A stretch of DNA of 64,000 bases from Pseudomonas sp. MYb60 (GCF_002979555.1 NZ_PCOZ01000008.1:124001-188000); one strand, 5' to 3'. Positions 20,066-30,917 are shown, counted from the stretch's first letter. Numbers and translations are program-made. The notes: generated by a model not told the origin, from the sequence alone.

Positions 20066-23000
20066 GTGTCGCACGCCAGTCCAGCCAAACCGCAGGATCA
20101 CAGCTTGTCCAAAGTCACGCCGCCCACTCCCCTGCGCGCCGCTCATATAGCGCCGGGAGCGCCCCTGCACGGCACCCTCAAAGGCGCATTGGCGACGCTT
20201 GTCCTCATGCTGCTCGCGATTTTGTTCTGGCAACTGCTGGACCAATTGCAACAAAACCAGAAAAACCAGCAGCAATACACCATCGACTACAGTGCAGACC
20301 TCGCCGAGCAGATCAGCCTGAACATGGCCCTGAGCGCGAAAATCGCCCTGAACCTGCTGCCGATGGTCGAACCCCCGCGCGACGCCGAACAACAGCAAGC
20401 CTTGATCCGCACCCTGCAGCGCTCGATGCCGGAACTGCGCAGCATCGCCCTGCTCGCCCCCAGCGGCGCGATCATCAGTGACAGCGCCAGCGACAGCCAG
20501 GACGCCGCATGGCTTGAAGAGCTGGTGCAACGCAGCCACTCCCAGTCCTATTACCTGAGCAATAACGCTGACGGCACCCTCATCTATCTGTTGCTGCACC
20601 AGCCCAGCGGCGGCTCGAAAATGTACTGGGCCCTGCGCCTGGCTCCCGGCTACCTGGCCAACCTCACCCGCCAGGACGGCCAGGGCCAGCGCCCCATGTG
20701 GGCGATCGAAAACCGTCTCAACCACCGCGTCGTCAGTCGCGACAGCGGCATGCCGGCACAATGGGCCAGCGCCCTCACCCCCGACGAAATGAACAAAAGC
20801 GTGCTGGTCACGCCCCTGAGCAAGAGCGACTGGCAACTGCGCGGGCTGTTCGACCGCACCGCCGTGCTGGAAGAACTGCTGCCGGCGTTTATCGGCAAAT
20901 GCCTGCTGGGCCTGGCGTTTTCGCTGATCCCGGTGATCGTGCTGCTGAACATGCGCCGCCGTCAGCGCCAGGTGCATGAAGGCCGCCGGCGCTACCAGGA
21001 TATTTTCGAAGGCACCGGCGTGGCCTTGTGCGTGCTCGACCTGTCGGGCCTCAACGGCTTTTTTGCCAAGGCCCACCTGCAGACCCGCGAACAATTGCGC
21101 GCCTGGCTGCCGGAAAATCCGATGGAACGCCAGCAACTGCTCAAGGAGCTGCGCATCACCGAAGTCAACCAGGTCGCAGTGCGCCTCTTGAACGTGGGCT
21201 CCTGCGAGGAAGCCTGGGAGCGCTTGATCAATGACGACCCGCGCAACGCCACGGCCATTGGCTACCAGGTGCTTGACGCCGTCCTCACCAAACAGAGCCA
21301 ACTTGAACTGGAGATCCAGCACAAGGACGCCAGCGGCAACGAGCAATACCTGTGGCTGGTCATGCGCCTGCCGGAACAGCAGGACGATTTCAAGGCCGTG
21401 ATCCTCAGCATCAGCGACATCACCAGCCGCAAGCTGATCGAGCTGTCGCTGGTGGAGCGCGAGAGTTTCTGGTCGGACGTGGTGCGCACCGTGCCCGACC
21501 ACCTGTACGTGCAGGACGTGATCAGCCAGCGCATGATCTTCAGCAACCATCACCTGGGCCACACCCTCGGCTACAACAAGGCCGAACTGCAGCAAATGGG
21601 TGAGTATTTCTGGGAAATCCTCCTGCACCCCGAAGACGCCGAGCACTACCACGACCTGCGCCAGCAGCAGCGCCAGGTGGGCTACAGCACCCAGTTGCAG
21701 TGCCAGTTGCGCTTCCGTCACCGCAACAACCAATGGCGCTGCTTCGATATCCGCGAACAGGCCCTGGCCCGGGACAAGACCGCCCAGGTCACACGCATCA
21801 TCGGTGTGGCCAAGGACATCACCGACCAGATCGAAGCCAGCGAATCGCTGCGAGACAGCGAACAACGCTACCGCATGCTCGCTGAAAGCATCAGTGACGT
21901 GATCTGCTCCACCGACAGCCAACTGGCCCTCAACTACATCAGCCCGTCGGTCAACGCGGTACTGGGCTATGACGTGGACTGGGTGTTCAAGAACGGATGG
22001 CAGTCGATCATCGCCAATCCGCAGCAATTGAGCGGCATTTATAGCCTGGTGGAACAGGTCAGCCGCGCACTCGGGGACGCCGAGGCGCTGAACCGGCTGC
22101 GTGACGAAGTGCAGACCCAACTGTTCCTGTTCGACTGCTTGCGTGCCGACGGCCGCAAGGTGCCGATCGAGTTGCGCCTGGTATTGGTGTGGGACGAGCA
22201 CGGCGCCTTTGAAGGCATCCTTGGCGTGGGCCGCGACATCAGCCAGCAACGCCGCGCCGAGAAAGACCTGCGTATGGCGGCCACGGTTTTCGAGCACTCC
22301 ACCTCCGCGATCCTGATCACCGACCCGGCGGGCTACATCGTGCAGGCCAACGAAGCGTTCAGCCGGGTCAGCGGCTATGCCGTGAGCGATGTGCTGGACC
22401 AACTGCCGAACATGCTCACCGTCGACGAACAGCAGGAAGCCCACCTGCGTTACGTGCTCAAGCAGCTGAACCAGCACAGCACTTGGGAAGGCGAAGTGTG
22501 GCTCAAGCGCCGCAACGGCGAGCACTACCCGGCCTGGGTCGGCATTACTGCCGTGCTCGACGACGAAGGCGACCTGGCCAGCTACGTGTGTTTCTTCAGC
22601 GATATCAGCGAGCGCAAGGCCAGCGAGCAACGCATCCACCGCCTGGCCTATTACGACGCCCTGACCCACCTGCCCAACCGCACGCTGTTCCAGGATCGCC
22701 TGCACACCGCGTTGCAGGCGGCCGAGCGGCAGAAGTCGTGGGTGGTGCTGATGTTCCTCGACCTCGACCGCTTCAAGCCGATCAACGACTCCCTGGGCCA
22801 CGCCGCAGGCGACCGCATGCTCAAGGAAATGGCCACGCGCCTGCTGGGGTGCGTGGCCGAAGACGACACCGTGGCGCGCATGGGTGGCGACGAATTCACC
22901 TTGCTCCTGCAACCGCGGGTCAGTCGCGAAATGGCGCTGAACCGCGCGATCCACGTGGCCGAGCAGATCCTCGCCAGCCTGGTGAAGCCGTTTGTACTGG

Positions 23001-23956
23001 AGGGTCGAGAGTTTTTCGTGACCGCCAGTATCGGCATCGCCTTGAGCCCGCAGGACGGCAACGAGCTGAGCCAGTTGATGAAAAACGCCGACACCGCGAT
23101 GTACCACGCCAAGGAGCGCGGCAAGAACAACTTCCAGTTCTACCAGTCGGACATGAACGCCAGCGCCCTGGAACGCCTGGAGCTGGAAAGCGACCTGCGC
23201 CACGCCCTCGACCAGAACGAATTCGTGCTCTATTACCAACCGCAGTTCAGCGGCGACGGCAAACGCCTGACCGGCGCCGAAGCCCTGCTGCGCTGGCGCC
23301 ACCCGCGTCGCGGCCTGGTGCCGCCGGGGGACTTTATCCCGGTGCTCGAAGAGTTGGGCCTGGTGGTAGATGTGGGCGACTGGGTGATCAGCGAAGCCTG
23401 CCGCCAGCTCAAGACCTGGCACCAGAACAAGGTGCGTGTGCCGAAGGTCTCGGTGAACATCTCCGCGCGGCAGTTCTCCGACGGTCAACTGGGCACGCGC
23501 ATCGCCACCATCCTCAAGGACACCGGGCTGCCACCGGCGTGCCTGGAGCTGGAGTTGACCGAAAGTATCCTGATGCGCGAGGTCAACGAGGCCATGCACA
23601 TCCTCGACAGCCTGAAAAACCTCGGCCTGAGTATTGCGGTAGACGACTTCGGCACCGGTTATTCGTCGCTCAACTACCTCAAGCAATTCCCCATCGACGT
23701 GCTGAAGATCGACCGCACCTTCGTCGACGGCCTGCCGTCTGGCGAGCAGGATGCGCAGATCGCCCGCGCCATTATCGCCATGGCCCACAGCCTGAACCTG
23801 GCGGTGATCGCCGAAGGTGTGGAGACCCATGAGCAACTCGACTTCCTGCGTGAGCATGGGTGTGACGAGGTGCAGGGCTACCTGTTCGGGCGGCCGATGC
23901 CGGCAAACCGGTTTGAAGGGCAATTCAGCAACGATGCGCTGTTCATGTTCGACTGA
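20066..23956 (+). CDS. morA: MorA-like c-di-GMP sensor enzyme (PAS, GGDEF, EAL)
   Basis: The 1296-residue membrane protein has a segment at about residues 38-60, a periplasmic sensor region, a second membrane segment at 276-297 and then several PAS domains (about 310-850, with ITD/ISD-R-K linkers). A GGDEF domain with intact MGGDEF (near 938) and an EAL domain with intact EALLRW (near 1070) and DDFGTGYSS follow. It should both make and degrade c-di-GMP and control motility and biofilm, as MorA does in P. putida and P. aeruginosa. The location directly upstream of glyA matches PA4601-PA4602. The start is uncertain: GTG at 20066 or TTG at 20105. Confidence 0.9.
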   Translation: MSHASPAKPQDHSLSKVTPPTPLRAAHIAPGAPLHGTLKGALATLVLMLLAILFWQLLDQLQQNQKNQQQYTIDYSADLAEQISLNMALSAKIALNLLPMVEPPRDAEQQQALIRTLQRSMPELRSIALLAPSGAIISDSASDSQDAAWLEELVQRSHSQSYYLSNNADGTLIYLLLHQPSGGSKMYWALRLAPGYLANLTRQDGQGQRPMWAIENRLNHRVVSRDSGMPAQWASALTPDEMNKSVLVTPLSKSDWQLRGLFDRTAVLEELLPAFIGKCLLGLAFSLIPVIVLLNMRRRQRQVHEGRRRYQDIFEGTGVALCVLDLSGLNGFFAKAHLQTREQLRAWLPENPMERQQLLKELRITEVNQVAVRLLNVGSCEEAWERLINDDPRNATAIGYQVLDAVLTKQSQLELEIQHKDASGNEQYLWLVMRLPEQQDDFKAVILSISDITSRKLIELSLVERESFWSDVVRTVPDHLYVQDVISQRMIFSNHHLGHTLGYNKAELQQMGEYFWEILLHPEDAEHYHDLRQQQRQVGYSTQLQCQLRFRHRNNQWRCFDIREQALARDKTAQVTRIIGVAKDITDQIEASESLRDSEQRYRMLAESISDVICSTDSQLALNYISPSVNAVLGYDVDWVFKNGWQSIIANPQQLSGIYSLVEQVSRALGDAEALNRLRDEVQTQLFLFDCLRADGRKVPIELRLVLVWDEHGAFEGILGVGRDISQQRRAEKDLRMAATVFEHSTSAILITDPAGYIVQANEAFSRVSGYAVSDVLDQLPNMLTVDEQQEAHLRYVLKQLNQHSTWEGEVWLKRRNGEHYPAWVGITAVLDDEGDLASYVCFFSDISERKASEQRIHRLAYYDALTHLPNRTLFQDRLHTALQAAERQKSWVVLMFLDLDRFKPINDSLGHAAGDRMLKEMATRLLGCVAEDDTVARMGGDEFTLLLQPRVSREMALNRAIHVAEQILASLVKPFVLEGREFFVTASIGIALSPQDGNELSQLMKNADTAMYHAKERGKNNFQFYQSDMNASALERLELESDLRHALDQNEFVLYYQPQFSGDGKRLTGAEALLRWRHPRRGLVPPGDFIPVLEELGLVVDVGDWVISEACRQLKTWHQNKVRVPKVSVNISARQFSDGQLGTRIATILKDTGLPPACLELELTESILMREVNEAMHILDSLKNLGLSIAVDDFGTGYSSLNYLKQFPIDVLKIDRTFVDGLPSGEQDAQIARAIIAMAHSLNLAVIAEGVETHEQLDFLREHGCDEVQGYLFGRPMPANRFEGQFSNDALFMFD

Positions 23957-23976
23957 CAGTTTGTGGTGAGGCTACT

Positions 23977-24070
23977 GGCCTCATCGGGGTCAAGCCCCCT
24001 CACACACTTGACCGAGGTCCATCTTTGAAATGCGGTCGAATGTGGGAGGGTGCTTGCCCCCGATGAGGCC
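23977..24070. repeat. REPIN: inverted pair of REP elements
   Basis: The right REP (24042-24070) begins GTGGGAGGG and ends CGATGAGGCC. The left one (23977-24005) is its near-complement in opposite orientation, with GGCCTCATCGGGG at its start. Such inverted doublets are the mobile unit of REP sequences in fluorescent pseudomonads. It fills the gap between morA and glyA. Confidence 0.75.
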
Positions 24071-24196
24071 TGCACAGGCACCGCTCATCCCCAAGTGAAT
24101 CCCACTTGTCCGCGACATGATGTCCTTTCATATGCCATCTAAAACCCATTGGGTTAGAATGCCCTCCTTTTCTGCCCCCGATCCTTGAGGACCGCC

Positions 24197-25450
24197 ATGT
24201 TCAGCCGTGATTTGACTATTGCCAAGTACGACGCCGATCTCTTCGCTGCCATGCAGCAAGAAGCCGTGCGCCAGGAAGAGCACATTGAACTGATCGCTTC
24301 GGAAAACTACACCAGCCCAGCCGTCATGGAGGCTCAAGGTTCGGTTCTGACCAACAAGTACGCCGAAGGCTACCCAGGCAAGCGCTACTACGGCGGTTGC
24401 GAGTATGTCGACGTGGTTGAGCAACTGGCTATTGATCGCGCCAAAGAGCTGTTCGGCGCCGATTACGCCAACGTCCAGCCGCACGCCGGCTCCCAAGCCA
24501 ACAGCGCCGTGTACCTGGCCCTGCTGCAAGGCGGCGACACCATCCTGGGCATGAGCCTGGCCCACGGCGGTCACCTGACCCACGGCGCCAGCGTTTCGTC
24601 CTCCGGCAAGCTGTACAACGCCGTTCAATACGGTATCGATGCCAACGGCCTGATCGACTACGACGAAGTCGAGCGCCTGGCAGTCGAGCACAAGCCAAAA
24701 ATGATCGTGGCCGGTTTCTCTGCCTACTCGCAGATCCTGGACTTCCCACGCTTCCGCGCCATCGCTGACAAGGTTGGCGCCTACCTGTTCGTCGACATGG
24801 CCCACGTGGCCGGTCTGGTCGCCGCAGGTGTCTACCCGAACCCGGTGCCTTTCGCTGACGTCGTGACCACCACTACCCACAAGACCCTGCGCGGTCCACG
24901 TGGCGGCCTGATCCTGGCTCGCGCCAACGCCGACATCGAGAAGAAGCTGAACTCCGCGGTATTCCCAGGCGCCCAGGGCGGCCCGCTGGAGCACGTGATC
25001 GCGGCCAAGGCGATCTGCTTCAAGGAAGCGCTGCAGCCTGAGTTCAAGACCTACCAGCAACAAGTGGTCAAGAACGCCCAGACCATGGCCAGCGTGTTCA
25101 TCGAACGCGGCTTTGACGTGGTGTCTGGCGGTACCGAGAACCACCTGTTCCTGCTGTCCCTGATCAAACAGGACATCTCCGGTAAAGATGCTGACGCTGC
25201 CTTGGGCAAAGCCTTCATCACCGTGAACAAGAACTCCGTGCCGAACGACCCACGTTCGCCGTTCGTCACCTCCGGCCTGCGCTTCGGCACTCCGGCTGTG
25301 ACCACTCGTGGCTTCAAGGAAGCAGAGTGCAAGGAACTGGCTGGCTGGATCTGCGACATCCTGGCAGACCTGAACAACGAAGCCGTGATCGACGCGGTAC
25401 GTGAGAAGGTCAAGGCCATCTGCAAGAAGTTGCCGGTGTACGGCGCTTGA
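24197..25450 (+). CDS. glyA: Serine hydroxymethyltransferase
   Basis: The 417-residue PLP enzyme converts serine and tetrahydrofolate to glycine and methylene-tetrahydrofolate. ATG 24197 ([12 protein letters not shown]) follows TTGAGGA. Hallmarks are [20 protein letters not shown], the folate-binding YYGGCEYVD, the PLP-lysine motif [14 protein letters not shown] near residue 230 and [15 protein letters not shown]. Pseudomonads often carry two or three glyA genes; this copy sits beside morA as glyA3 does in P. aeruginosa, from memory. The frame upstream to 24185 is not supported by a ribosome site. Confidence 0.95.
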   Translation: MFSRDLTIAKYDADLFAAMQQEAVRQEEHIELIASENYTSPAVMEAQGSVLTNKYAEGYPGKRYYGGCEYVDVVEQLAIDRAKELFGADYANVQPHAGSQANSAVYLALLQGGDTILGMSLAHGGHLTHGASVSSSGKLYNAVQYGIDANGLIDYDEVERLAVEHKPKMIVAGFSAYSQILDFPRFRAIADKVGAYLFVDMAHVAGLVAAGVYPNPVPFADVVTTTTHKTLRGPRGGLILARANADIEKKLNSAVFPGAQGGPLEHVIAAKAICFKEALQPEFKTYQQQVVKNAQTMASVFIERGFDVVSGGTENHLFLLSLIKQDISGKDADAALGKAFITVNKNSVPNDPRSPFVTSGLRFGTPAVTTRGFKEAECKELAGWICDILADLNNEAVIDAVREKVKAICKKLPVYGA

Positions 25451-25470
25451 TTGCAGTAGCGTGACTGAAA

Positions 25471-25497
25471 AGCCCGGCTGAAGAGCCGGGCTTTTTT
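25471..25497. terminator. Terminator between glyA and yjiA
   Basis: AGCCCGGC and GCCGGGCT arms around TGAAGA are followed by TTTTTT on the plus strand and by AAAA before the stem, so it may also serve the opposite strand. Confidence 0.85.
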
Positions 25498-25533
25498 ATG
25501 CCTGAAAACACTGCTTTTTTATTGCATTTCAAG

Positions 25534-26493
25534 TCAGGATTGATAGACGCGCTGGAAGCCTTCGCGAATCTTGTCTTCCGGCAACTCATCGGCAATAAAC
25601 ACGATCACACTCTCCCGCGCTTCGCCCTCTTCCCACTCTGTGTCCCAATCAAAACCATAGAGTTTCAGTACGCCCTGAAACACCATGCGCCGGTCTTCCC
25701 CGACAATGTTCAGCACGCCCTTGTAACGCAGCAGCTGCTTGCCATGATCTTCCAGCAGCACGTTCATGAACTCGCTGAGGCGGTCGATATCCAGCGGCTG
25801 GTCGGTGCGCAGCACCAGGCTGGAGATACGGTCGATGGACGGCGCCGCGCTCACCGGGCGCAGGCTCATGCCGGCGTTGAGGTTGAAGCCGCGTACATCC
25901 AGCAGTTCGGCCAGGTCGATGTTGCCGTGGTCCACCACGCGGATCGGCGCGCGGCGGTTGATACGGGTCAGTCGCTCGCTGAGTGCCTCGAACGTGGCGT
26001 CGTCCACCAGGTCGCGCTTGCTCACCAGCAGGCGGTCGGCAAAGCCGATCTGGGCCTGGGCGATGGTCTGGGTCAGGTGGTGTTCGGCGTGAGCGGCGTC
26101 CACCAGGGTGATGATGCCGTCGAGGATGTAGCGCTCGCGCAGTTCCTCGTCGATGAAAAAGGTCTGGGCCACCGGCGCCGGGTCGGCCAGTCCGGTGGTC
26201 TCGATCACCAGACGGTCGAAGGCAATTTCGCCGTTGTCCAGGCGTTCAAGGAGCAGGTAGAGGGCCTTGGTCAGGTCGGTGTGGATGGTGCAGCACACAC
26301 AGCCGTTGGACAGGGTCATGACTTGCACCGGCTCATCACCCAGCAGTTGGGTGTCGATACCGGCGTCACTGAATTCGTTTTCGATCACGGCGATTTTCAA
26401 GCCGTGCTCGGCCTTGAGCAAATGGCGCAGCAAGGTGGTTTTGCCGGCGCCGAGGAAGCCGCTGAGGATAGTTACCGGAATGGGAGAGGACAA
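25534..26493 (-). CDS. yjiA: YjiA/CobW-family G3E GTPase, probable metallochaperone
   Basis: The 319-residue protein has the G3E GTPase layout: Walker A GFLGAGKTTLLRHLL at residues 11-25, the metal-binding CxCC motif in SNGCVCCTIHTDL near 65, IETTGLADPAP, the base-specificity SKRDLVDDA and a C-terminal CobW domain from about residue 205. Family members load or guard zinc and other metals. It lies downstream of yjiX and btsT as in E. coli, but a nested REP separates it from yjiX. Whether it is cotranscribed is unclear. Confidence 0.9.
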   Translation of the reverse strand: MSSPIPVTILSGFLGAGKTTLLRHLLKAEHGLKIAVIENEFSDAGIDTQLLGDEPVQVMTLSNGCVCCTIHTDLTKALYLLLERLDNGEIAFDRLVIETTGLADPAPVAQTFFIDEELRERYILDGIITLVDAAHAEHHLTQTIAQAQIGFADRLLVSKRDLVDDATFEALSERLTRINRRAPIRVVDHGNIDLAELLDVRGFNLNAGMSLRPVSAAPSIDRISSLVLRTDQPLDIDRLSEFMNVLLEDHGKQLLRYKGVLNIVGEDRRMVFQGVLKLYGFDWDTEWEEGEARESVIVFIADELPEDKIREGFQRVYQS

Positions 26494-26524
26494 AATAAAT
26501 TCTCCTGAAGGAACACAGAAACAA

Positions 26525-26646
26525 ATGTGGGAGAGGGCTTGTGTGGGAGCCGGGCTTGCCCGCGATACAGGCGACTCGGTGCTTCAGTGACACCGAGGCG
26601 ATGCTATCGCAGTTCAAACCAGCTCCCACACAACCCCCCTCCCACA
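26525..26646. repeat. Nested REP elements between yjiX and yjiA
   Basis: An outer pair, ATGTGGGAGAGGGCTTG and AACCCCCCTCCCACA, encloses an inner pair of a different class, GTGGGAGCCGGGCTTGCC and CCAGCTCCCACAC. The order suggests that one REP unit inserted in another. A CACCGAG/CTCGGTG hairpin lies in the middle. Confidence 0.7.
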
Positions 26647-26662
26647 GGGATATTGCGTTAAC

Positions 26663-26860
26663 TCAACAGCACTTGGGCCCACCCTTGCCGCCGTAACGGG
26701 CCTCTTGGCGTTCCCGGAAGAACGCCTTGTAGTCCATCATCGGCTTGTCCGGGTGCTTGGTCTGCATATGCTCGACGTACGTGTCGTAGTCGGGCATGCC
26801 GACCATCAGGCGCGCGGCCTGACCGAGGTATTTACCGAGGCGACTGATGTCATTGAACAT
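26663..26860 (-). CDS. yjiX: YbdD/YjiX family small protein
   Basis: The 65-residue protein carries the YbdD/YjiX signature: an N-terminal helix, [39 protein letters not shown]. Its cysteine-containing end GGxKCC is typical. It almost always follows a CstA/BtsT transporter gene, here 15 bases beyond btsT, and is thought to assist or modulate the transporter; the mechanism is not known. Confidence 0.9.
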   Translation of the reverse strand: MFNDISRLGKYLGQAARLMVGMPDYDTYVEHMQTKHPDKPMMDYKAFFRERQEARYGGKGGPKCC

Positions 26861-26875
26861 GGCTGCAACCCTCTA

Positions 26876-28942
26876 TCACGCGTCCGGCATGGCTTGGAAC
26901 GGTGCTTCCTTATCCGTGCGCTCTTTGGTACCCCAGGCGGCGACGCCGACCTTGAGTGCATAGAACAGGATACTGAACACCACGAACAGGAACAGCACCG
27001 TCAGCGTTGCGTTGGTGTAGGCGTTCCAGATCACGTGCTGCATCTGCTCGATGTTCTTGGCCGGGGCGAGGATCTGCCCGTTGGCCAGCGCATCGCTGTA
27101 CTTCTTCGCCAGCGACAGGAAACCGATCGCCGGGTTGGCGTCGAACAGCTTGATGAAGCCTGCGGTGGTGGTGCAGATCAGCAGCCAGACCGCCGGCAGC
27201 ATGGTCACCCAGATGTAGCGCTGGCGCTTCATCTTGATCAGCACGACCGTCGCCAGCATCAGCGCAATACCGGCCAGCATCTGGTTGGAAATACCGAACA
27301 GCGGCCACAAGGTGTTGATACCCCCCAACGGGTCGATCACGCCTTGGTACAGCAGGTAACCCCACATCGCCACGCAGCCCGCGGTTGCGATTAGGTTGGC
27401 GGTCCAGGATTCAGTACGCTTGAGCGCCGGCACGAAAGAGCCCAGCAAGTCTTGCAGCATGAAGCGGCCGGCACGGGTACCGGCGTCGACTGCGGTCAAG
27501 ATGAACAGCGCTTCGAACAGGATTGCAAAGTGGTACCAGAACGCCATGGTGTTTTCACCCGGCAGCACACTGTGCAAGATCTGCGCGATACCCACCGCCA
27601 ACGTCGGCGCACCGCCGGCACGCGCCAGGATGGTGGTTTCACCGATGTCGTTGGCCACGGCTTGCAGCGCCTCAGGCGTAATCGCAAAGCCCCAGCTGCT
27701 GACCGTCTGGGCCACGGTTACCACGTCACTGCCCACGACTGCAGCCGGGCTGTTCATGGCGAAGTACACGCCTGGCTCAATCACCGATGCGGCAACCATG
27801 GCCATGATGGCGACGAAGGATTCCATCAACATGCCGCCGTAGCCGATGTAGCGGGCGTTGGTTTCGTTATCCAGCAGCTTGGGCGTGGTGCCCGAGGAAA
27901 TCAGCGCGTGGAAACCCGATACCGCGCCACAGGCGATGGTGATGAACAGGAACGGGAACAGGCCGCCCTTCCACACCGGGCCAGTGCCATCGACAAACTG
28001 GGTCAGGGCCGGCATTTTCAGGTCAGGCATGGTGACCAGGATGCCGATCGCCAGGGCGATGATGGTGCCGATTTTCAGGAAGGTCGACAGGTAGTCACGC
28101 GGCGCCAGGATCAGCCACACCGGCAGCACCGCCGCCACAAACCCGTAGCCGACCAGCATCCAGGTAATTTGAATGCCCGTGAAGGTGAACGCCTTGGCCC
28201 AGACTGGATCCGCAGCAATCTGCCCGCCCAGCCAGATCGAGCCCAGCAGCAACAGCACGCCGATAATCGAAATTTCACCGATACGGCCCGGGCGGATGTA
28301 GCGCATGTAAACGCCCATGAACATCGCGATCGGGATGGTCGCCATCACCGTGAAGATGCCCCATGGGCTTTCGGCCAGCGCCTTCACCACGATCAGCGAC
28401 AGCACCGCGAGGATGATGATCATGATCAGGAAGCAGCCGAACAGCGCGATGGTCCCCGGAATACGGCCCATTTCTTCGCGAACCATATCCCCCAGGGAAC
28501 GGCCATTGCGACGCGTGGACAGGAACAGGACCATGAAGTCCTGCACCGCACCGGCCAGCACCACGCCGGCAATCAGCCAGAGCGTGCCGGGCAAGTAACC
28601 CATTTGCGCTGCCAATACCGGGCCGACCAGCGGGCCTGCACCGGCAATGGCCGCAAAGTGGTGACCGAACAGGATGTGTTTGTTGGTCGGCACATAGTCC
28701 AGACCATCATTGTTGAGCACTGCGGGGGTGGCCCGCCGTGGATCGAGTTGCATCACATTGTTAGCGATGAACAGGCTGTAGTAGCGGTAAGCGACCAGAT
28801 AGATGGCCACCGCAGCGACCACAATCCACAAGGCGTTGATCGCCTCGCCTCGGCGCAAGGCCACTACGCCCAGGGCGCACGCTCCTACGATTGCCAGCAC
28901 CAGCCAGGGTAGGTGGCGTAGCAGGCTATTATTATTTTTCAT
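26876..28942 (-). CDS. btsT: BtsT-like pyruvate:proton symporter (CstA family)
   Basis: The 688-residue inner-membrane protein from ATG 28942 (MKNNNSLLRHLPWLVLAIVG) has at least 16 hydrophobic segments and runs closely parallel to E. coli BtsT/YjiY, including RATPAVLNNDGLDYVPTN, FGHHFAAIAGAGPLVGPV and HALISSGTTPK. BtsT takes up pyruvate by proton symport. The downstream yjiX and yjiA reproduce the E. coli btsT-yjiX-yjiA order. The upstream gap contains an inverted repeat (29008-29030) suitable for an activator. CstA itself, a related peptide/pyruvate carrier, is the alternative name used in pseudomonads. Confidence 0.85.
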   Translation of the reverse strand: MKNNNSLLRHLPWLVLAIVGACALGVVALRRGEAINALWIVVAAVAIYLVAYRYYSLFIANNVMQLDPRRATPAVLNNDGLDYVPTNKHILFGHHFAAIAGAGPLVGPVLAAQMGYLPGTLWLIAGVVLAGAVQDFMVLFLSTRRNGRSLGDMVREEMGRIPGTIALFGCFLIMIIILAVLSLIVVKALAESPWGIFTVMATIPIAMFMGVYMRYIRPGRIGEISIIGVLLLLGSIWLGGQIAADPVWAKAFTFTGIQITWMLVGYGFVAAVLPVWLILAPRDYLSTFLKIGTIIALAIGILVTMPDLKMPALTQFVDGTGPVWKGGLFPFLFITIACGAVSGFHALISSGTTPKLLDNETNARYIGYGGMLMESFVAIMAMVAASVIEPGVYFAMNSPAAVVGSDVVTVAQTVSSWGFAITPEALQAVANDIGETTILARAGGAPTLAVGIAQILHSVLPGENTMAFWYHFAILFEALFILTAVDAGTRAGRFMLQDLLGSFVPALKRTESWTANLIATAGCVAMWGYLLYQGVIDPLGGINTLWPLFGISNQMLAGIALMLATVVLIKMKRQRYIWVTMLPAVWLLICTTTAGFIKLFDANPAIGFLSLAKKYSDALANGQILAPAKNIEQMQHVIWNAYTNATLTVLFLFVVFSILFYALKVGVAAWGTKERTDKEAPFQAMPDA

Positions 28943-29007
28943 TTTTATATTCCAGCCAGGGTGGACAGAAAGGACAGCCGCTCCGAGTTTAGCGCTGTTG
29001 GCCTTAA

Positions 29008-29030
29008 AGACCACCCCCCTACGTTGGTCT
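29008..29030. promoter_or_regulatory. Inverted repeat upstream of btsT
   Basis: AGACCA and TGGTCT are perfect arms around an 11-base core that reads ACGTAGGGGGG on the minus strand. It lies 66 bases upstream of the btsT start in the divergent btsT/mapZ gap. The position fits an activator site; the regulator is not identified. Confidence 0.4.
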
Positions 29031-29116
29031 AGAGCCTTTAGCGGGCAAAAAAACCGAAATAAATGCCCAATGATGGCCCAGCGCTACACTCCCCTTATCC
29101 CACAGAGGGTTTCACC

Positions 29117-29485
29117 ATGACCGAACAACCGTCCGACCGCCGCCGGTTCCGCCGGATTGCTTTTGACGCCAAGGCCGAACTTCGGCAAAACGGCCGGGAA
29201 TGGCCAGTAAAACTGGTGGACTTGTCGTTGAAGGGCCTGCTGGTGCACCAGCCAGAGGACTGGAAGGGAAACAAGGCGCTGCCGTTTGACGTGGATATCC
29301 GGCTGGACCCGAAGGCTCACATCAAAATGCAGGTGCGGCTGACGCATCAGGATCATGGCCAATTGGGCTTTGTGTGCCAGCACATCGACCTGGACTCCAT
29401 CAGCCATTTGCGACGGCTGATCGAGTTGAACCTGGGTGACGAGGATGAACTGCACCGGGAGCTGGCAGCATTGCTGGCGCTATAG
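29117..29485 (+). CDS. mapZ: Single-domain PilZ c-di-GMP receptor (MapZ-like)
   Basis: The 122-residue protein is a lone PilZ domain. The c-di-GMP ligands are visible as DRRRFRR at residues 7-13 and DLSLKGLL around 35-42. The C-terminal QHIDLDSISHLRRLIELNLGDE is very similar to what I recall of PA4608 (MapZ), which binds the chemotaxis methyltransferase CheR1 when loaded with c-di-GMP and so alters flagellar switching. It lies in the same neighbourhood as morA and next to radA, as in P. aeruginosa. It starts at the ATG at 29117, divergent from btsT. Confidence 0.85.
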   Translation: MTEQPSDRRRFRRIAFDAKAELRQNGREWPVKLVDLSLKGLLVHQPEDWKGNKALPFDVDIRLDPKAHIKMQVRLTHQDHGQLGFVCQHIDLDSISHLRRLIELNLGDEDELHRELAALLAL

Positions 29486-29514
29486 CGGGCAGCACACATC
29501 ACATGTGGTGCTGA

Positions 29515-30882
29515 TTACTCGAACAACGCATCCAGCGCCTGTTCCAACCGCGTCACGCCAATGATCTTTATCCCCGGTGGCGATTCCTTCGGCGCGTTGC
29601 CCTTGGGCACGATTGCCCGTTTGAAACCGTGCTTGGCGGCTTCCTTGAGACGCTCCTGGCCGCTCGGCACCGGGCGCACTTCACCGGACAGGCCGACCTC
29701 GCCAAACACCAGCAGGTCATGGGGCAGTGGCCGGTTGCGCAGGCTGGACATCACCGCCGCCATCAGCGCCAGGTCGGACGCGGTCTCCAGCACCTTGACC
29801 CCGCCCACCACGTTGAGGAACACGTCCTGGTCATGAGTGGGGATACCGCCGTGACGGTGCAATACCGCCAGCAGCATGGCCAACCGGTTCTGGTCCAGGC
29901 CCAGGGTGACCCGGCGCGGGTTGGCCAGATGGCTGTCATCCACCAGCGCCTGCACTTCCACCAGCATCGGGCGGGTGCCTTCCCACGTCGCCATCACCAC
30001 ACTGCCTGGGACTTCTTCCTGGGCACGGGTCAGAAAAATCGCCGATGGGTTGGAGACTTCTTTCAACCCTCGGTCGGTCATGGCGAACACGCCCAGTTCA
30101 TTCACTGCGCCGAAACGGTTCTTCACCGCCCGCAGCAAACGCAGGCGGCCATCGGACTCGCCCTCGAAATACAGCACGGTGTCGACCATGTGTTCCAACA
30201 CCCGCGGCCCCGCCAGCGCGCCCTCCTTGGTCACATGGCCGACCAGGAAAATCGCCGTGCCGCTCTGCTTGGCGTAACGCACCAGCAGCGCCGCACTCTC
30301 GCGCACCTGGGACACGCCGCCCGGTGCCGATTGCAGTTGTTCGGTGAAAATCGTCTGGATCGAGTCGATCACCATCACCTTCGGCTTTTCGATACGCGCC
30401 GTGGCGATGATGCTTTCGATGCAGGTTTCGGTCATGACCCGCAGTTGGTCCTGGGGCAAACCCAGGCGACGGGCGCGCATGGCCACTTGCTGCTGGGACT
30501 CCTCGCCGGTGACATACAGCGCCGGCATGCGGCTGGCGATGCTGCACAGGGTTTGCAGCAGGATGGTGGATTTGCCAATGCCGGGGTCGCCACCGATGAG
30601 CACCACCGAGCCATCGACCAAGCCACCGCCCAGCACGCGGTCCAACTCGCCGGACGCGGTGGAAAAACGCGGAATTTCTTCGACGCTGACTTCGGCCAGG
30701 GTCTTGATCTGCGCCTGCTGCCCGGTCCAGCCGGCACGGCCGGTGGGGGCCGCGGCGCCGCCGCTTTCGATCATGGTCTCGGTGAGAGTGTTCCACGCCC
30801 CGCACTCGCCGCACTGGCCGGCCCACTTGGGAAAGGTCGCGCCGCACTCCGTGCAGCCGTACATGCGCTTGGCCTTTGCCAT
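29515..30882 (-). CDS. radA: DNA repair protein RadA (Sms)
   Basis: The 455-residue protein has a four-cysteine zinc finger (C10, C13, C24, C27), a RecA-like ATPase with Walker A GGDPGIGKST, the RadA-specific KNRFGAVNELG motif and a C-terminal Lon-like domain without catalytic dyad. RadA processes recombination intermediates by driving branch migration. It starts at ATG 30882. The upstream ankyrin gene is on the same strand, 35 bases away, but is probably a separate unit with katB. Confidence 0.95.
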   Translation of the reverse strand: MAKAKRMYGCTECGATFPKWAGQCGECGAWNTLTETMIESGGAAAPTGRAGWTGQQAQIKTLAEVSVEEIPRFSTASGELDRVLGGGLVDGSVVLIGGDPGIGKSTILLQTLCSIASRMPALYVTGEESQQQVAMRARRLGLPQDQLRVMTETCIESIIATARIEKPKVMVIDSIQTIFTEQLQSAPGGVSQVRESAALLVRYAKQSGTAIFLVGHVTKEGALAGPRVLEHMVDTVLYFEGESDGRLRLLRAVKNRFGAVNELGVFAMTDRGLKEVSNPSAIFLTRAQEEVPGSVVMATWEGTRPMLVEVQALVDDSHLANPRRVTLGLDQNRLAMLLAVLHRHGGIPTHDQDVFLNVVGGVKVLETASDLALMAAVMSSLRNRPLPHDLLVFGEVGLSGEVRPVPSGQERLKEAAKHGFKRAIVPKGNAPKESPPGIKIIGVTRLEQALDALFE

Positions 30883-30917
30883 TTGAGAACCTCCAACCGA
30901 AAAACCGCGATGATAGC

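Noticed and set aside
20057..23923. A 1288-codon open frame antisense to morA
   Set aside because: It is a by-product of high-GC codon use opposite a gene with clear domains. It has no ribosome site and no domain of its own.
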